Origin: PALSA-894 sp034669145
GTDB lineage: Bacteria > Pseudomonadota > Alphaproteobacteria > Rhizobiales > Xanthobacteraceae
Assembly (NCBI GenBank): GCA_034669145.1
Contig: JAXDNY010000211.1
Location: forward strand, 1 to 19,789
Length of the DNA: 19,789 nucleotides
Direction of reading: 5' to 3'
A program made the position numbers and the translations under genes. The notes under the pieces were generated by a model that was not told the origin of the DNA, ran no database searches, and saw only the letters and a list, made by a program, of their open reading frames with translations. This document shows positions 1 to 5,727 of the stretch, piece after piece. Position 1 is the first letter of the stretch; each line of letters begins with the position of its first letter.

Positions 1-141
1 GCTGGAGAACACGGCGACGCGGTCCGCAAGTGCGATCGCCTCGCCGAGATCGTGCGTCACGAAAAGCACGGTCTTACGCCCGACGCCGACAATCCGCTGA
101 ATCTCGTCATGCATGACAAGCTTGAGCGCGAGCGCGTCTAG
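1..141 (-). pseudogene. ABC transporter ATPase fragment (nitrate/taurine importer type)
   Basis: Read on the minus strand this gives LDALALKLVMHDEIQRI followed by KTVLFVTHDLGEAIALADRV, which is the D-loop and H-loop (switch histidine) part of an importer ATPase of the SsuB/TauB/NrtD kind. The gene runs off the left edge of the window. Upstream on the minus strand (beyond about 141) the expected LSGGQ signature and Walker B sequence are absent; the frame stays open for a while (HAFAAW and before) but does not look like the family. I therefore read it as a 5'-truncated remnant rather than an intact gene entering the window, although the 3' part outside the window cannot be judged. Substrate cannot be inferred. 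Confidence 0.7.
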
Positions 142-344
142 CCAAGCCGCGAAGGCGTGGTTGGCCCGCGTGAGCGATTTTTCAGAAATGCTAGTTGCCT
201 ACCGAGGGCATTAGGCGTGAGAGAAAGAAAAGGAAGATTTCGAAACGTCCTCGCTTATTGCTGTTTCCTCTGTGCAATACAAGGACTCAATTCACCAGCT
301 TTCAAGCGATGACTCGGGGGGATAGTAACTGGGAGCAAAGAAAT

Positions 345-604
345 TTAAGGGCGTCCGGCGCGAGAACAGCGCCTAGCGGAGTCGAAGGTGAACCCGCCCT
401 GTCCTAACCAAGGTGTGCTCACTTTGAACTTGACGACTTCGGTCAGCTCGTTCCCGCATTGGGGCATTCGAACGTCCGTTCATCGTAATCGGGTTTGCCC
501 TGAATAGAGTTGATCCGATTGAGCATCATGCGCGTGTCGCAAGCAGGACACGATGGACGCTTGATCGAAGTGAAATACGAGTCGGAGGGCTGGTACATCG
601 TCAT
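345..604 (-). pseudogene. Small zinc-ribbon protein, frameshifted before its second zinc knuckle
   Basis: From the ATG at 604 the minus strand encodes a protein with CPACDTRMMLNRI, then DERTFECPNAGTS and a stop at 443-445. Restoring one C in the C-run at 461-464 changes the end to ECPQCGNELTEVVKFK, which supplies the missing second CxxC knuckle and the acidic/aliphatic tail expected of these small ribbons. The frame then stays open to a stop at 345-347. The lesion lies in a homopolymer, so a sequencing indel is possible. Function is unknown; related short zinc ribbons occur elsewhere in this window at 4323-4562 and 4868-5044. As written, the protein would be 53 residues with only one knuckle. 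Confidence 0.6.
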
Positions 605-637
605 GGAACTAAAGGGTGCCGGGTGAGGGGTCGCCGA

Positions 638-883
638 CTAGGACGGGCCGCTCATAGCAACGCGCATGCCTATCACTTCCGATACCACGCGATCACTCAG
701 GACTCCTGCATCCGTGACTCCGCTCCGAGCCAAATCGCTAATGCGGGCTGCGATGACTTCGCGGTCCCGGATGTGACCGTTGACGTGGAGCGCGGTACAG
801 GTCTGGTCCAAGGCGTCGGACATGGCCTTGATGGCGGATGGTTCGAATGCGGTTTGTTCTTCGTGATTGTGGGGGATCGGCAA
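638..883 (-). CDS. Small orphan protein, paralogue A of a three-member family
   Basis: This encodes 81 residues from a TTG start that follows GAGGAA with normal spacing; that ribosome binding site overlaps the stop codon of the preceding gene (896-1090). The core AFEPSAIKAMSDALDQTC, REVIAARISDLARSGV and RDRVV patterns align end to end with the products of 1093-1323 and 3247-3477, so the three are paralogues. The protein is predicted soluble and mainly helical, with no Cys and no membrane segment. I do not recognise a biochemical function; short proteins of this type are frequent in Bradyrhizobium-like genomes. It is the last gene of a tightly packed three-gene minus-strand operon that starts at 1323. 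It is slightly more diverged (HVNGHIRDRE in place of FAGD..GR). Confidence 0.7.
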   Translation of the reverse strand: MPIPHNHEEQTAFEPSAIKAMSDALDQTCTALHVNGHIRDREVIAARISDLARSGVTDAGVLSDRVVSEVIGMRVAMSGPS

Positions 884-895
884 GGCGGGGATTCC

Positions 896-1090
896 TCAAT
901 CCAACTTGGCTCGCAAATCCGGGCTAGCGAGTTGGTAGCCGCTGCTCGCACGGCGTTCGATTGCTGACGCCGTGCTCATCCACGTCTTAGCTAGCTGCAC
1001 CATGATATCGCGGGTGCTTGCGTTGTCGGCCTCTTCCGACCAGCGCAAGCAGTCGAGCGCGAACAACCGCATTTCGTCTGGAGTGACCAC
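896..1090 (-). CDS. Small hypothetical protein, middle gene of the operon
   Basis: A GTG at 1090, two bases after the stop of the upstream gene (1093-1095), begins a 64-residue protein starting VTPDEMRLFALDCLRW and continuing SEEADNASTRDIMVQLAKTW. This start is chosen because longer versions of the frame read antisense-like Arg-rich sequence through the neighbouring gene. An ATG at 1072 is the alternative and gives 58 residues. The composition (amphipathic helices, conserved-looking LDCLRW and AxTWM segments) is that of a real small protein, and the packing between 1093-1323 and 638-883 suggests translational coupling. No function can be assigned. Confidence 0.6.
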   Translation of the reverse strand: MVTPDEMRLFALDCLRWSEEADNASTRDIMVQLAKTWMSTASAIERRASSGYQLASPDLRAKLD

Positions 1091-1092
1091 AG

Positions 1093-1323
1093 CTACGCTG
1101 CGGAGTGAGCTTCCCGCACCACACGGTCGCGAAGCGTTTCGGCCTCGATAAGACCCCTGCTGGCGAGATCGATGATGCGCGTCGCGATGACCTGTCGTCC
1201 GTGTTCGTCGCCGGCGAAGATACGCAATGCGTTGCATGCCTCATCGAAGGCTTGCGACATCACGCCGATCGCTTCCGGCTCGAATACGGTTTGGGTTTTG
1301 AGATGGGAATGAATGGCGGCCAT
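1093..1323 (-). CDS. Small orphan protein, paralogue B
   Basis: The ATG at 1323 is preceded by GGAG six bases upstream, which makes it a better start than the ATG at 1335. The 76-residue product begins MAAIHSHLKTQTVFEPEAI and contains RQVIATRIIDLASRGLI, aligning along its whole length with the proteins at 638-883 and 3247-3477. It is the first gene of the operon 1323 to 638. The 200-base gap to the divergent Crp/Fnr gene at 1531 must carry its promoter, but I see no clear consensus there. Function unknown. The repeated ATRII(D/E)LA motif is the family's most conserved part. Confidence 0.75.
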   Translation of the reverse strand: MAAIHSHLKTQTVFEPEAIGVMSQAFDEACNALRIFAGDEHGRQVIATRIIDLASRGLIEAETLRDRVVREAHSAA

Positions 1324-1530
1324 GGGGCTCTCCATATCGTTCGATCAGTGCCCAAGTCCCGAGACCCCTATTTTGGCCGCTGTTCCTGTCCCGTCTGTAT
1401 GGAACCGGGCACACAGCGAACACAATTCACGCATATATGACCAAGTACAGTCTCCGCAGCAGACGCCGTTCGGCGCGTCGCCCAATCATGTCGCGGTCTC
1501 GGCCCTTCCGAAGGGCAACGGAGTGCCGCG

Positions 1531-2238
1531 ATGATGAGACCAGCCCCATTCGGGGAAAATCGTCTATTGAAGCAACTCGGTGCCGCCGATTTCTCGATAC
1601 TTGAGCCGAACCTCAAGAAATTCGAGATGATGCAGGGTACGGTGCTGCATGAACCCGGCGGGACCATCAATCACGTCTACTTCCCGACCGCCGGAATGAT
1701 ATCGATCCTTGCTGTGATGAAGACCGGCGAGCAGATCGAGACGGGCATTGTCGGCCGCGAAGGGGTGGTCGGCGCGTCGGTCGGAACCTTTGGTCCGCTG
1801 TCATTCGGGCAATCGACGGTACAGATACCGGGCGCGGCGTGGCAGCTTAAGAGCGATGCTTTTGTGAAACTCTACAACACAAGCCAAACGTTCCGACAGG
1901 CGACGAACGCATTTCAATCCGTCATCACTATGCAAGCTCAACAGTCCGCCGCGTGCCACGCGCTGCACACGGTCGAAGCGCGGCTGTGCCGCTGGCTCCT
2001 GCAATCGCGCGACGTTATTGACAGCGATGTTATCCAACTCACCCAGGAATTCTTATCTCATATGCTTGGCGTCCAGCGGACTGCTGTGTCTTTGGCCGCA
2101 ACGGCGCTACAGAAACGCGGGCTGGTCACGTACTCGCGCGGCAACATCAAAATTCTTGATCATGACGGCCTAAAGAAGGGCGCGTGCGAGTGTTATGAGG
2201 TCATTCGCGAGCAGGTAAACCGCGCATCAGATGATTGA
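1531..2238 (+). CDS. Crp/Fnr-family transcriptional regulator
   Basis: The 235-residue product has the two-domain layout of Crp/Fnr proteins. Residues about 15-120 form the cyclic-nucleotide-binding-like barrel (VLHEPGGTINHVYFPTAGMIS, GIVGREGVVGAS). A long dimer helix follows, then a C-terminal winged helix with the recognition region TQEFLSHMLGVQRTAVSLA at about 171-189 and a wing ending RGNIKILD. There are no clustered cysteines for an iron-sulfur cluster, and the phosphate-binding cassette of true cAMP receptors is not evident, so the signal is unknown. Many Bradyrhizobium-type genomes carry several such proteins. The start could be either of two adjacent ATGs (1531 or 1534). It is divergent from the small-protein operon starting at 1323, which may be a target. 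Confidence 0.92.
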   Translation: MMRPAPFGENRLLKQLGAADFSILEPNLKKFEMMQGTVLHEPGGTINHVYFPTAGMISILAVMKTGEQIETGIVGREGVVGASVGTFGPLSFGQSTVQIPGAAWQLKSDAFVKLYNTSQTFRQATNAFQSVITMQAQQSAACHALHTVEARLCRWLLQSRDVIDSDVIQLTQEFLSHMLGVQRTAVSLAATALQKRGLVTYSRGNIKILDHDGLKKGACECYEVIREQVNRASDD

Positions 2239-2267
2239 TACCGGCAAAAACCGGCGTAGCACGATCA

Positions 2268-2439
2268 GCGTCTCGACGGTGCAAAATCCCTCGGCCTGCA
2301 CGCAGCGAAGGCGGCAGCGTTGCTGGTGGCGCCTGACGTAGCGCATAACAAACTGCGACCGCAGACGGTCAGAGTCTTTATTCCGTCACGGACGAAACCG
2401 GCAAAGAGGTATTCCGCACTCTTTTTCCAGCGCGCCATA
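2268..2439 (+). pseudogene. Possible frameshifted remnant of a DUF6894-like small protein
   Basis: One plus-strand frame reads LGLHAAKAAALLVAPDVA and the next frame continues DGQSLYSVTDETGKEVF. Together these resemble the helix and final strand pair of DUF6894-type proteins (compare the intact one at 3676-3948). The frames would join with one added base near 2350. No convincing N-terminus or start codon is visible. This is a weak assignment based on pattern only. Otherwise I see nothing in the stretch between the regulator stop at 2238 and the terminator at 2440. Confidence 0.3.
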
Positions 2440-2480
2440 AAAGAAGCCCCGGGGCGAATTTTTACCGGGGCTTCTTCTTT
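2440..2480 (-). terminator. Strong hairpin terminator, T-rich on both strands
   Basis: A perfect 12-bp inverted repeat, AAGAAGCCCCGG (2441-2452) and CCGGGGCTTCTT (2465-2476), encloses a 12-base loop. On the minus strand the stem is followed by a T-rich run ending in TTTTAT; on the plus strand the arm continues CTTT. It lies 39 bases past the stop of the minus-strand gene 2515-2823 and probably ends that operon. It could also end plus-strand transcription from 1531. Confidence 0.85.
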
Positions 2481-2514
2481 AGCCACCGATACGCGATGGT
2501 GGCCCTCGTTGTGC

Positions 2515-2823
2515 TTACCAGCGAAACAATGTTCTCCTCTGTTGTGACACATAAATAACGCGAATGCGGTGTTGCGGTTCCGGCTTAGCCCTTCCAGCCG
2601 TCCAATGAATCTTCAACTCCCGTGCATGCGCTTCGTAGGCGCTAGCCCGTGCCTCAAAGTCTCGACGCTCCGCTTCGTCCGCCGCATATAGCGCCGCTAT
2701 CTTCGCGTGCCCGGCTCGCGCTCTTAGAATGACTGCTTCTCTTTCCATGAAAGGATGAGTGACAATGCCCGGCACCCTTCGGCGGCGCTCGCCAGACGCG
2801 GGCGGCAACATGCCGTTATCCAC
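2515..2823 (-). CDS. Small hypothetical protein, second gene of a two-gene operon
   Basis: The GTG at 2823 has GGGAGG five bases upstream (GGGAGGACTCGGTG), an excellent ribosome binding site that fixes the start. The 102-residue product has a central long charged helix (REAVILRARAGHAKIAALYA, then DEAERRDFEARASAYEAHAR) that looks like a coiled coil. There are no signal peptide or membrane segments. It begins 21 bases after the stop of the zinc-ribbon-like gene 2845-3069 and ends 39 bases before the terminator, so the two form one transcription unit. I do not recognise a function. The last few codons overlap a GGAAC-N16-CGTT match on the same strand. Confidence 0.7.
   Translation of the reverse strand: MDNGMLPPASGERRRRVPGIVTHPFMEREAVILRARAGHAKIAALYAADEAERRDFEARASAYEAHARELKIHWTAGRAKPEPQHRIRVIYVSQQRRTLFRW
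2557..2581 (-). promoter_or_regulatory. Exact EcfG-type promoter match inside the end of a gene
   Basis: On the minus strand the bases read GGAAC, 16 bases, CGTT, the consensus of the alphaproteobacterial general-stress sigma factor EcfG. It lies within the 3' part of 2515-2823, pointing toward the terminator at 2440-2480, so it would make an RNA of about 110 bases. One such match could be chance, and the intragenic position lowers confidence. Confidence 0.4.
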
Positions 2824-2844
2824 CGAGTCCTCCCTTGAACTGCG

Positions 2845-3069
2845 CTAAGGCTTTGCAAAGGCACGAAGGAGCCCGTCGAAGTCGCCTTGAAACCCCGAGA
2901 GCACGCCAGCCACATACAAGTCGCGGTACTTGGCCGTATGCAGTTCGCCGCAGTGAGGACATTTCAGGTTGAACGACTCATGCCAACCTTGCACCACGTC
3001 GGCGCGGCCGTCTTTAAGATCGATTGGGATCGCTTCTCGCGTCTTGGGACACCGGATAGAAGTGTGCAT
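2845..3069 (-). CDS. Small zinc-binding-motif protein
   Basis: The 74-residue product starts MHTSIRCPKTREAIPIDL and has a CPHCGELH knuckle at about residues 38-45 followed by KYRDLYV. The N-terminal half offers one Cys (RCPKT), so a complete four-Cys site is not obvious; His residues could complete it. The ATG at 3069 has GGAG nine bases upstream. It is the first gene of the operon with 2515-2823. A GGAAC-N16-GGTT element lies 25-49 bases upstream at 3094-3118, so it may be under general-stress control. The role is unknown; such proteins are common orphans in rhizobia. Confidence 0.75.
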   Translation of the reverse strand: MHTSIRCPKTREAIPIDLKDGRADVVQGWHESFNLKCPHCGELHTAKYRDLYVAGVLSGFQGDFDGLLRAFAKP

Positions 3070-3093
3070 AATTCATACTCCGATTTCCCCTTT

Positions 3094-3118
3094 AACCATT
3101 TTTTTGCGCGACCGTTCC
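3094..3118 (-). promoter_or_regulatory. Near-consensus EcfG-type promoter (GGAAC-N16-GGTT)
   Basis: The minus strand carries GGAAC, 16 bases, then GGTT, one mismatch from CGTT. The element points at the gene starting at 3069; the predicted transcript start near 3086 would leave a short leader containing the GGAG site. Position and spacing support it; the mismatch is the caveat. Confidence 0.5.
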
Positions 3119-3246
3119 TGTGTACGGTTTCCGACAGAATTCGTTGAAGCCAATCACGCCTGCGACTCCGAGTCCGCGCTCCACGCTTGGAATGCGTAGA
3201 TGCCGACGATGGCTTAACAGTCGCCCATTTTGCGGTGGTAGGGCGG

Positions 3247-3477
3247 CTACGTACTCGCCCGGGCTTCGGCCACGGCGCGCCTGTGCAAAACCGCAGCGTC
3301 AATGATGCCGTCGCGCGCAAGTTCGATGATCCTCGTCGCGATGATCTCGCGACCGCGCTGGTCTCCGGCAAATGCTTGTAGATCGGCGCACGACAATTCG
3401 AACGCCGTTGACATTGCTAGGATTGCCTCGGGCCCAAAAGCGCAGGCGTCACTGAGGTGCGCGTGTATCGGCGTCAC
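3247..3477 (-). CDS. Small orphan protein, paralogue C
   Basis: Starting at the GTG at 3477 (just after GGGGGA) gives 76 residues beginning VTPIHAHLSDACAFGPEAI and containing REIIATRIIELARDGII. It aligns residue for residue with the proteins at 1093-1323 and 638-883, which is why this start is preferred over a longer frame reaching 3597. It is solitary on its strand here. The spread of three paralogues over 3 kb suggests local duplication followed by divergence. Function unknown. No clear promoter or terminator was seen close to it. Confidence 0.7.
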   Translation of the reverse strand: MTPIHAHLSDACAFGPEAILAMSTAFELSCADLQAFAGDQRGREIIATRIIELARDGIIDAAVLHRRAVAEARAST

Positions 3478-3648
3478 CGATCCCCCATTGTCGCCACCGG
3501 CGTGTTGGATATCGCTGCCGATGGGGCAAAAACATCCCCGGGATTTACGCCGCTGTCTGCCCGCTACCCGACTCAATGCGAATAATTCGCACCGCAATTT
3601 TGAGGGCCCTACGCCACGCGCCGAGCCGGACGCGCTCTATAAAGCTTT

Positions 3649-3672
3649 CGCCTTCCGCCCATTCCTAAGGCG
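3649..3672 (-). terminator. Weak hairpin downstream of the DUF6894 gene
   Basis: CGCCTT (3649-3654) and AAGGCG (3667-3672) can pair across a 12-base loop directly after the stop of the minus-strand gene 3676-3948. The following minus-strand bases are AAAGCTTTAT with no long T run, so it is at best a weak terminator. Confidence 0.3.
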
Positions 3673-3675
3673 GCC

Positions 3676-3948
3676 TTACTTCACCACTTTCAGGCCGGGG
3701 GTGGTGGGTTCGGGGTGTACGCGGTCAAGCGCCAGCACGACCGTGGCAGTAACGACGCGTTGCCCATGTTGGTTGCGGACCTCGACTGTGACGGACCGAG
3801 CCCTCCCCGTCGGCAACAAGTCCCGGCCGATGGAGGCGGCCGCTTTCGCACCTTCCATCTCAGCGGCATTAAGGTCAGCGAACTCCTGCCCGTCTTCGTC
3901 TGGAACGAAGCGGACGCCTTCGCGAACGTCGAAATAGAAGAGCGGCAT
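3676..3948 (-). CDS. DUF6894-type small protein
   Basis: The 90-residue product from the ATG at 3948 begins MPLFYFDVREGVRFVPDEDG, then EFADLNAAEMEGAKAAASIG, then VTVEVRNQHGQRVVTATVVL. This order (aromatic first strand, acidic D/E-x-D-G turn, Ala-rich helix, two final strands) is the signature of DUF6894 proteins, abundant unknowns in Bradyrhizobium and relatives. An upstream TTG at 3972 is possible, but the family starts at MPxFYF. It follows the frameshifted gene 3989-4209 by 41 bases on the same strand and may share its transcript. No catalytic residues are known for the family. Confidence 0.82.
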   Translation of the reverse strand: MPLFYFDVREGVRFVPDEDGQEFADLNAAEMEGAKAAASIGRDLLPTGRARSVTVEVRNQHGQRVVTATVVLALDRVHPEPTTPGLKVVK

Positions 3949-3988
3949 CGGGGACAAACCCCCAGGCACCAAATAGTTCAGGCAAGGA

Positions 3989-4209
3989 CTAATGCTCGCC
4001 TTCCGACCGCTCTTGATTGCTACCTTGCGCCTTCTCTGCGGCGTCGAACTTATCCGATGCCGACTGTTCGAACCGCCTCGGCTGGCGAATCATTGCAGCC
4101 AGCCTTCGGCCACGCGCAGCCATGCGGCTTTGTCGGTGTCGCTGACTACCTTGTCCGCCATAGCTTGAGCTTCGGCGGCGCGTCTGCGGTACTCGTCATC
4201 CTTACTCAT
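3989..4209 (-). pseudogene. Small MSKDDEYRRRAAEA-type protein with a one-base frameshift
   Basis: From the ATG at 4209 the minus strand reads MSKDDEYRRRAAEAQAMADK and on to AAWLRVAEGWLQ before a TGA after 39 residues. Adding one A in the A-run at about 4092-4094 continues the frame as MIRQPRRFEQSASDKFDAAE to a stop at 3989-3991, giving a 73-residue protein whose tail has the composition expected of this common small rhizobial protein type. I therefore read it as one gene broken by a single-base loss, or miscalled there. Function unknown. It is upstream of the DUF6894 gene on the same strand. Confidence 0.6.
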
Positions 4210-4233
4210 GGGTGACCGTTACACCTAAAAGTT

Positions 4234-4352
4234 AAACGGGACCACCCCACGGATTCAAAAGGGACCAGCGCGGCCGAAAGGGGCCCAATACCCGCCAGGG
4301 CGGTACTCTCCGAATAGCACTCGTGATTGGAACTCAGGACACTGTTGATTTT
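4234..4352. repeat. GGGACC-rich repeat module, copy 1
   Basis: The segment contains iterated AAACGGGACCA / AAAAGGGACCA / AAAGGGGCCCA units followed by AATACCCGCC, a GC-rich stretch and GGAACTCAGGACACTG. It aligns along about 110 bases with 5470-5600 and in its first half with 5151-5207, all in the same orientation. Iterated GGTCCCTTTT-like units are typical of IS21-family ends, so I suspect a decayed IS end or a MITE-like derivative. No transposase is present between the copies. Confidence 0.55.
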
Positions 4353-4562
4353 CGCCGTGCCGATTCTAGGTGTTCCAGCGTTGTCCTTGATGCGGGACAC
4401 GATGATAGGGAACAGGAACGGCTCGGTTCGCTAACGTGCGAGCGTTGCGGTCAGATCATGCGACTTGTCGGCAGAGAGTCGCCGTTCGGAACACAACGCG
4501 CTGAACTTCTGACTTTTGAATGCGATTGCGGCTACGTGGCGACCGTTACAACTGACCAGTAA
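4323..4562 (+). CDS. Small zinc-ribbon protein, start lying inside the repeat
   Basis: The frame encodes LTCERCGQIMRLVGRES and then LLTFECDCGYVATV, two CxxC knuckles spaced as in a zinc ribbon; the core RLVGRE..LLTF.C.CG matches the minus-strand protein at 4868-5044, so the two are paralogues. The only start I can find is a GTG at 4323, which lies in repeat copy 1. The first 35 residues are unlike the paralogue, so the true start may have been replaced by the repeat. Total length is 79 residues. Possible roles include nucleic-acid or protein contacts, but nothing specific can be assigned. Confidence 0.6.
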   Translation: MIGTQDTVDFRRADSRCSSVVLDAGHDDREQERLGSLTCERCGQIMRLVGRESPFGTQRAELLTFECDCGYVATVTTDQ

Positions 4563-4595
4563 CCTCGACAAACAGCGGAATCGCGCTACCGCGCA

Positions 4596-4727
4596 ATGGC
4601 CAACGAGTGCGCCCAAACATCTATCCTCACCGATCCCGGGACGTCGGCACAATGGCGCAAGATTGCGTACGACAAGTTAGCGGACACCGCAGCCGAGATT
4701 GAGATACTGCGACGTAACCAGCCCTAA
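4596..4727 (+). CDS. Very small hypothetical protein (43 residues)
   Basis: An ATG at 4596 opens a 43-residue frame beginning MANECAQTSILTDPGTSAQW and continuing RKIAYDKLADTAAEIEILRR. The pattern Tyr-Arg-Ala-Met-Ala-Asn-Glu-Cys just around the start, and the RKIAYDKLAD helix, resemble short helical orphan proteins common in Bradyrhizobium. The ribosome binding site is weak, and coding-like residues (RYRA) directly precede the ATG in frame, so the original gene may have started further upstream and been cut by the preceding sequence. It ends 10 bases before the stop of a convergent small gene (4738-4887). Confidence 0.45.
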   Translation: MANECAQTSILTDPGTSAQWRKIAYDKLADTAAEIEILRRNQP

Positions 4728-4737
4728 CGGAGCGGGC

Positions 4738-4887
4738 TTACTCTTTGCCGCCCTTAACAACCCGGAAGGTGCGATCCGGCGCGGTCACGACCGGGTCAAT
4801 CGGTTGCGTGGCGAGCGCGGCGTCAAAGACGTTCCTAATGACGAGACCGCCAACTACGGCGTTCCTACTAAAGCGCCATCGTCTCAA
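4738..4887 (-). CDS. Very small hypothetical protein overlapping a zinc-ribbon gene
   Basis: The minus strand encodes VVGGLVIRNVFDAALATQP, then DPVVTAPDRTFRVVKGGKE and a stop at 4738-4740. The only in-frame start is a TTG at 4887, giving 49 residues and a 20-base overlap with the end of the zinc-ribbon gene 4868-5044, consistent with translational coupling. The hydrophobic/aromatic alternation looks coding, but the short length and TTG start keep confidence low. No function is recognised. Its stop lies 10 bases from the stop of the convergent gene 4596-4727, with a short AGCCC/GGGCT inverted repeat between. Confidence 0.4.
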   Translation of the reverse strand: MRRWRFSRNAVVGGLVIRNVFDAALATQPIDPVVTAPDRTFRVVKGGKE

Positions 4888-5044
4888 AAAGCTGTCCGCA
4901 GCCGCACTGAAACGTCAGCATATCGGCTTTGCCGCCCGCGCCGTTCTCCCGGCCGACAAGCTTCATTGGCTGTTTACAACCGGGACACGGGTGTCGCGAT
5001 AACAACCGTTGCTGCTGCTGTTCGGCTTGTCGAGTGAAGGACAT
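4868..5044 (-). CDS. Small zinc-ribbon protein
   Basis: The ATG at 5044 follows GGAG by six bases (GGAGCACCCCATG) and is preferred over 5095. The 58-residue product starts MSFTRQAEQQQQRLLSR and then has CPGCKQPMKLVGREN and LTFQCGCGQLFETM, two CxxC-type knuckles about 25 residues apart. The core is the same as in 4323-4562. It is soluble, has no membrane segment, and probably folds around one zinc. It is followed by an overlapping tiny gene (4738-4887). Role unknown. Confidence 0.72.
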   Translation of the reverse strand: MSFTRQAEQQQQRLLSRHPCPGCKQPMKLVGRENGAGGKADMLTFQCGCGQLFETMAL

Positions 5045-5150
5045 GGGGTGCTCCGCAGCCTTAATGGCGGGAGCACTGTAGCGTCTCTCAGCCACCGGCG
5101 CCTCGGGACGAGCCGCTGCCGGTAATACGAGGACAATGCGCCAGTTCGGG

Positions 5151-5207
5151 AAAAGGGACCAGTCTTTATTTCAAAAGGGACCAGAGGGATGGAAAGGGGC
5201 CAGTACC
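5151..5207. repeat. GGGACC-rich repeat module, copy 2 (partial)
   Basis: This has AAAAGGGACCAG, nine bases, AAAAGGGACCAG, then AAAGGGGCCAGTACC. It matches the first halves of 4234-4352 and 5470-5600 in the same orientation. The second half is replaced by other sequence, so this copy is shorter. It directly follows the zinc-ribbon gene's upstream region. Confidence 0.55.
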
Positions 5208-5220
5208 GAAAACGGAGCCG

Positions 5221-5406
5221 TCATGGCTTGGGCCTTACCCCGGTTGGAAGGTTGACCAGCGGGAGCTTGAGTTCTGCGGCGCGCCTCTCAGCCAGCTTGC
5301 GTTAGGCGGCGGCTTGGTTCTGGAGGGACTCTTTAAGCTTCAGATCGGTCGCTTCTGCGGCCATCCGTGCGAAGTGGAGTTCTTGCTCCAGATACTCGGC
5401 GACCAT
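5221..5406 (-). pseudogene. Small helical protein interrupted by a TAA stop
   Basis: From the ATG at 5406 the minus strand reads MVAEYLEQELHFARMAAEAT and LKLKESLQNQAAA, then TAA at 5302-5304. The same frame continues RKLAERRAAELKLPLV to a stop at 5221-5223. The stop falls where this common small rhizobial protein type has Tyr (AxAYRKLAEKR), so a single TAC or TAT to TAA change explains it. The full-length version would have 61 residues and be almost entirely helical. The gene lies between repeat copies 2 and 3. As it stands only a 34-residue peptide can be made. Confidence 0.6.
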
Positions 5407-5469
5407 CTTAACGAGTCATCCCCGCTGTTCCGAGTATGGAACACCGCCGGGCGGAATCAACTGCGATCA

Positions 5470-5600
5470 AGTCAAAAGGGACCGGTGCTTATCGAAGGGG
5501 CCAATACCCACCGGGGCGGGGCCGTCCGAATTAGGACAGTTGTATGGAACTTGGGACACTGGTTATTGGAACCGGGAACACTGCTTCGGAGTTTGATTTT
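5470..5600. repeat. GGGACC-rich repeat module, copy 3
   Basis: This contains AAAAGGGACCGG, GAAGGGGCCAATACCCACC, a GC-rich stretch, then two tandem units TGGAACTTGGGACACTG and TGGAACCGGGAACACTG. It aligns over its length with 4234-4352 in direct orientation. It ends just before the ribosome binding site of the membrane peptide at 5630, so it could supply that gene's promoter. Confidence 0.55.
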
Positions 5601-5629
5601 CCGAGATGCGACAACCAGAGGAGAGAGCC

Positions 5630-5704
5630 ATGCCAGTCGTACTCTTGTGGGGACTTCCCGTCTTGTTCGTCATTGGCGGCGTCACCTACATGCTCGTGAA
5701 GTAG
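5630..5704 (+). CDS. 24-residue single-span membrane peptide
   Basis: The ATG at 5630 is preceded by AGAGGAGAGAGCC, a near-perfect ribosome binding site at good spacing. The peptide begins MPVVLLWGLPVLFVIGG and ends TYMLVK. It is one hydrophobic span of about 20 residues with a Lys at the C-terminal end, predicting an inner-membrane peptide. A strong intrinsic terminator (5728-5756) follows 24 bases after the stop, so the gene has its own transcription end. Small membrane peptides often modulate transporters or respond to stress, but no partner can be named. It may depend on a promoter inside repeat copy 3. Confidence 0.65.
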   Translation: MPVVLLWGLPVLFVIGGVTYMLVK

Positions 5705-5727
5705 TCCGAAGAGAACAGTCTGGATGG

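Noticed and set aside
3302..3937. 211-residue plus-strand frame
   Set aside because: It runs antisense through paralogue C and the DUF6894 gene and has Ser/Arg-rich composition typical of shadow frames.
5426..5443. TGTTCC, six bases, GGAACA inverted repeat as an operator or EcfG site
   Set aside because: The nearest AACG on the correct strand gives a 13-base spacer rather than 16-17, and a six-base palindrome is not enough to claim an operator.
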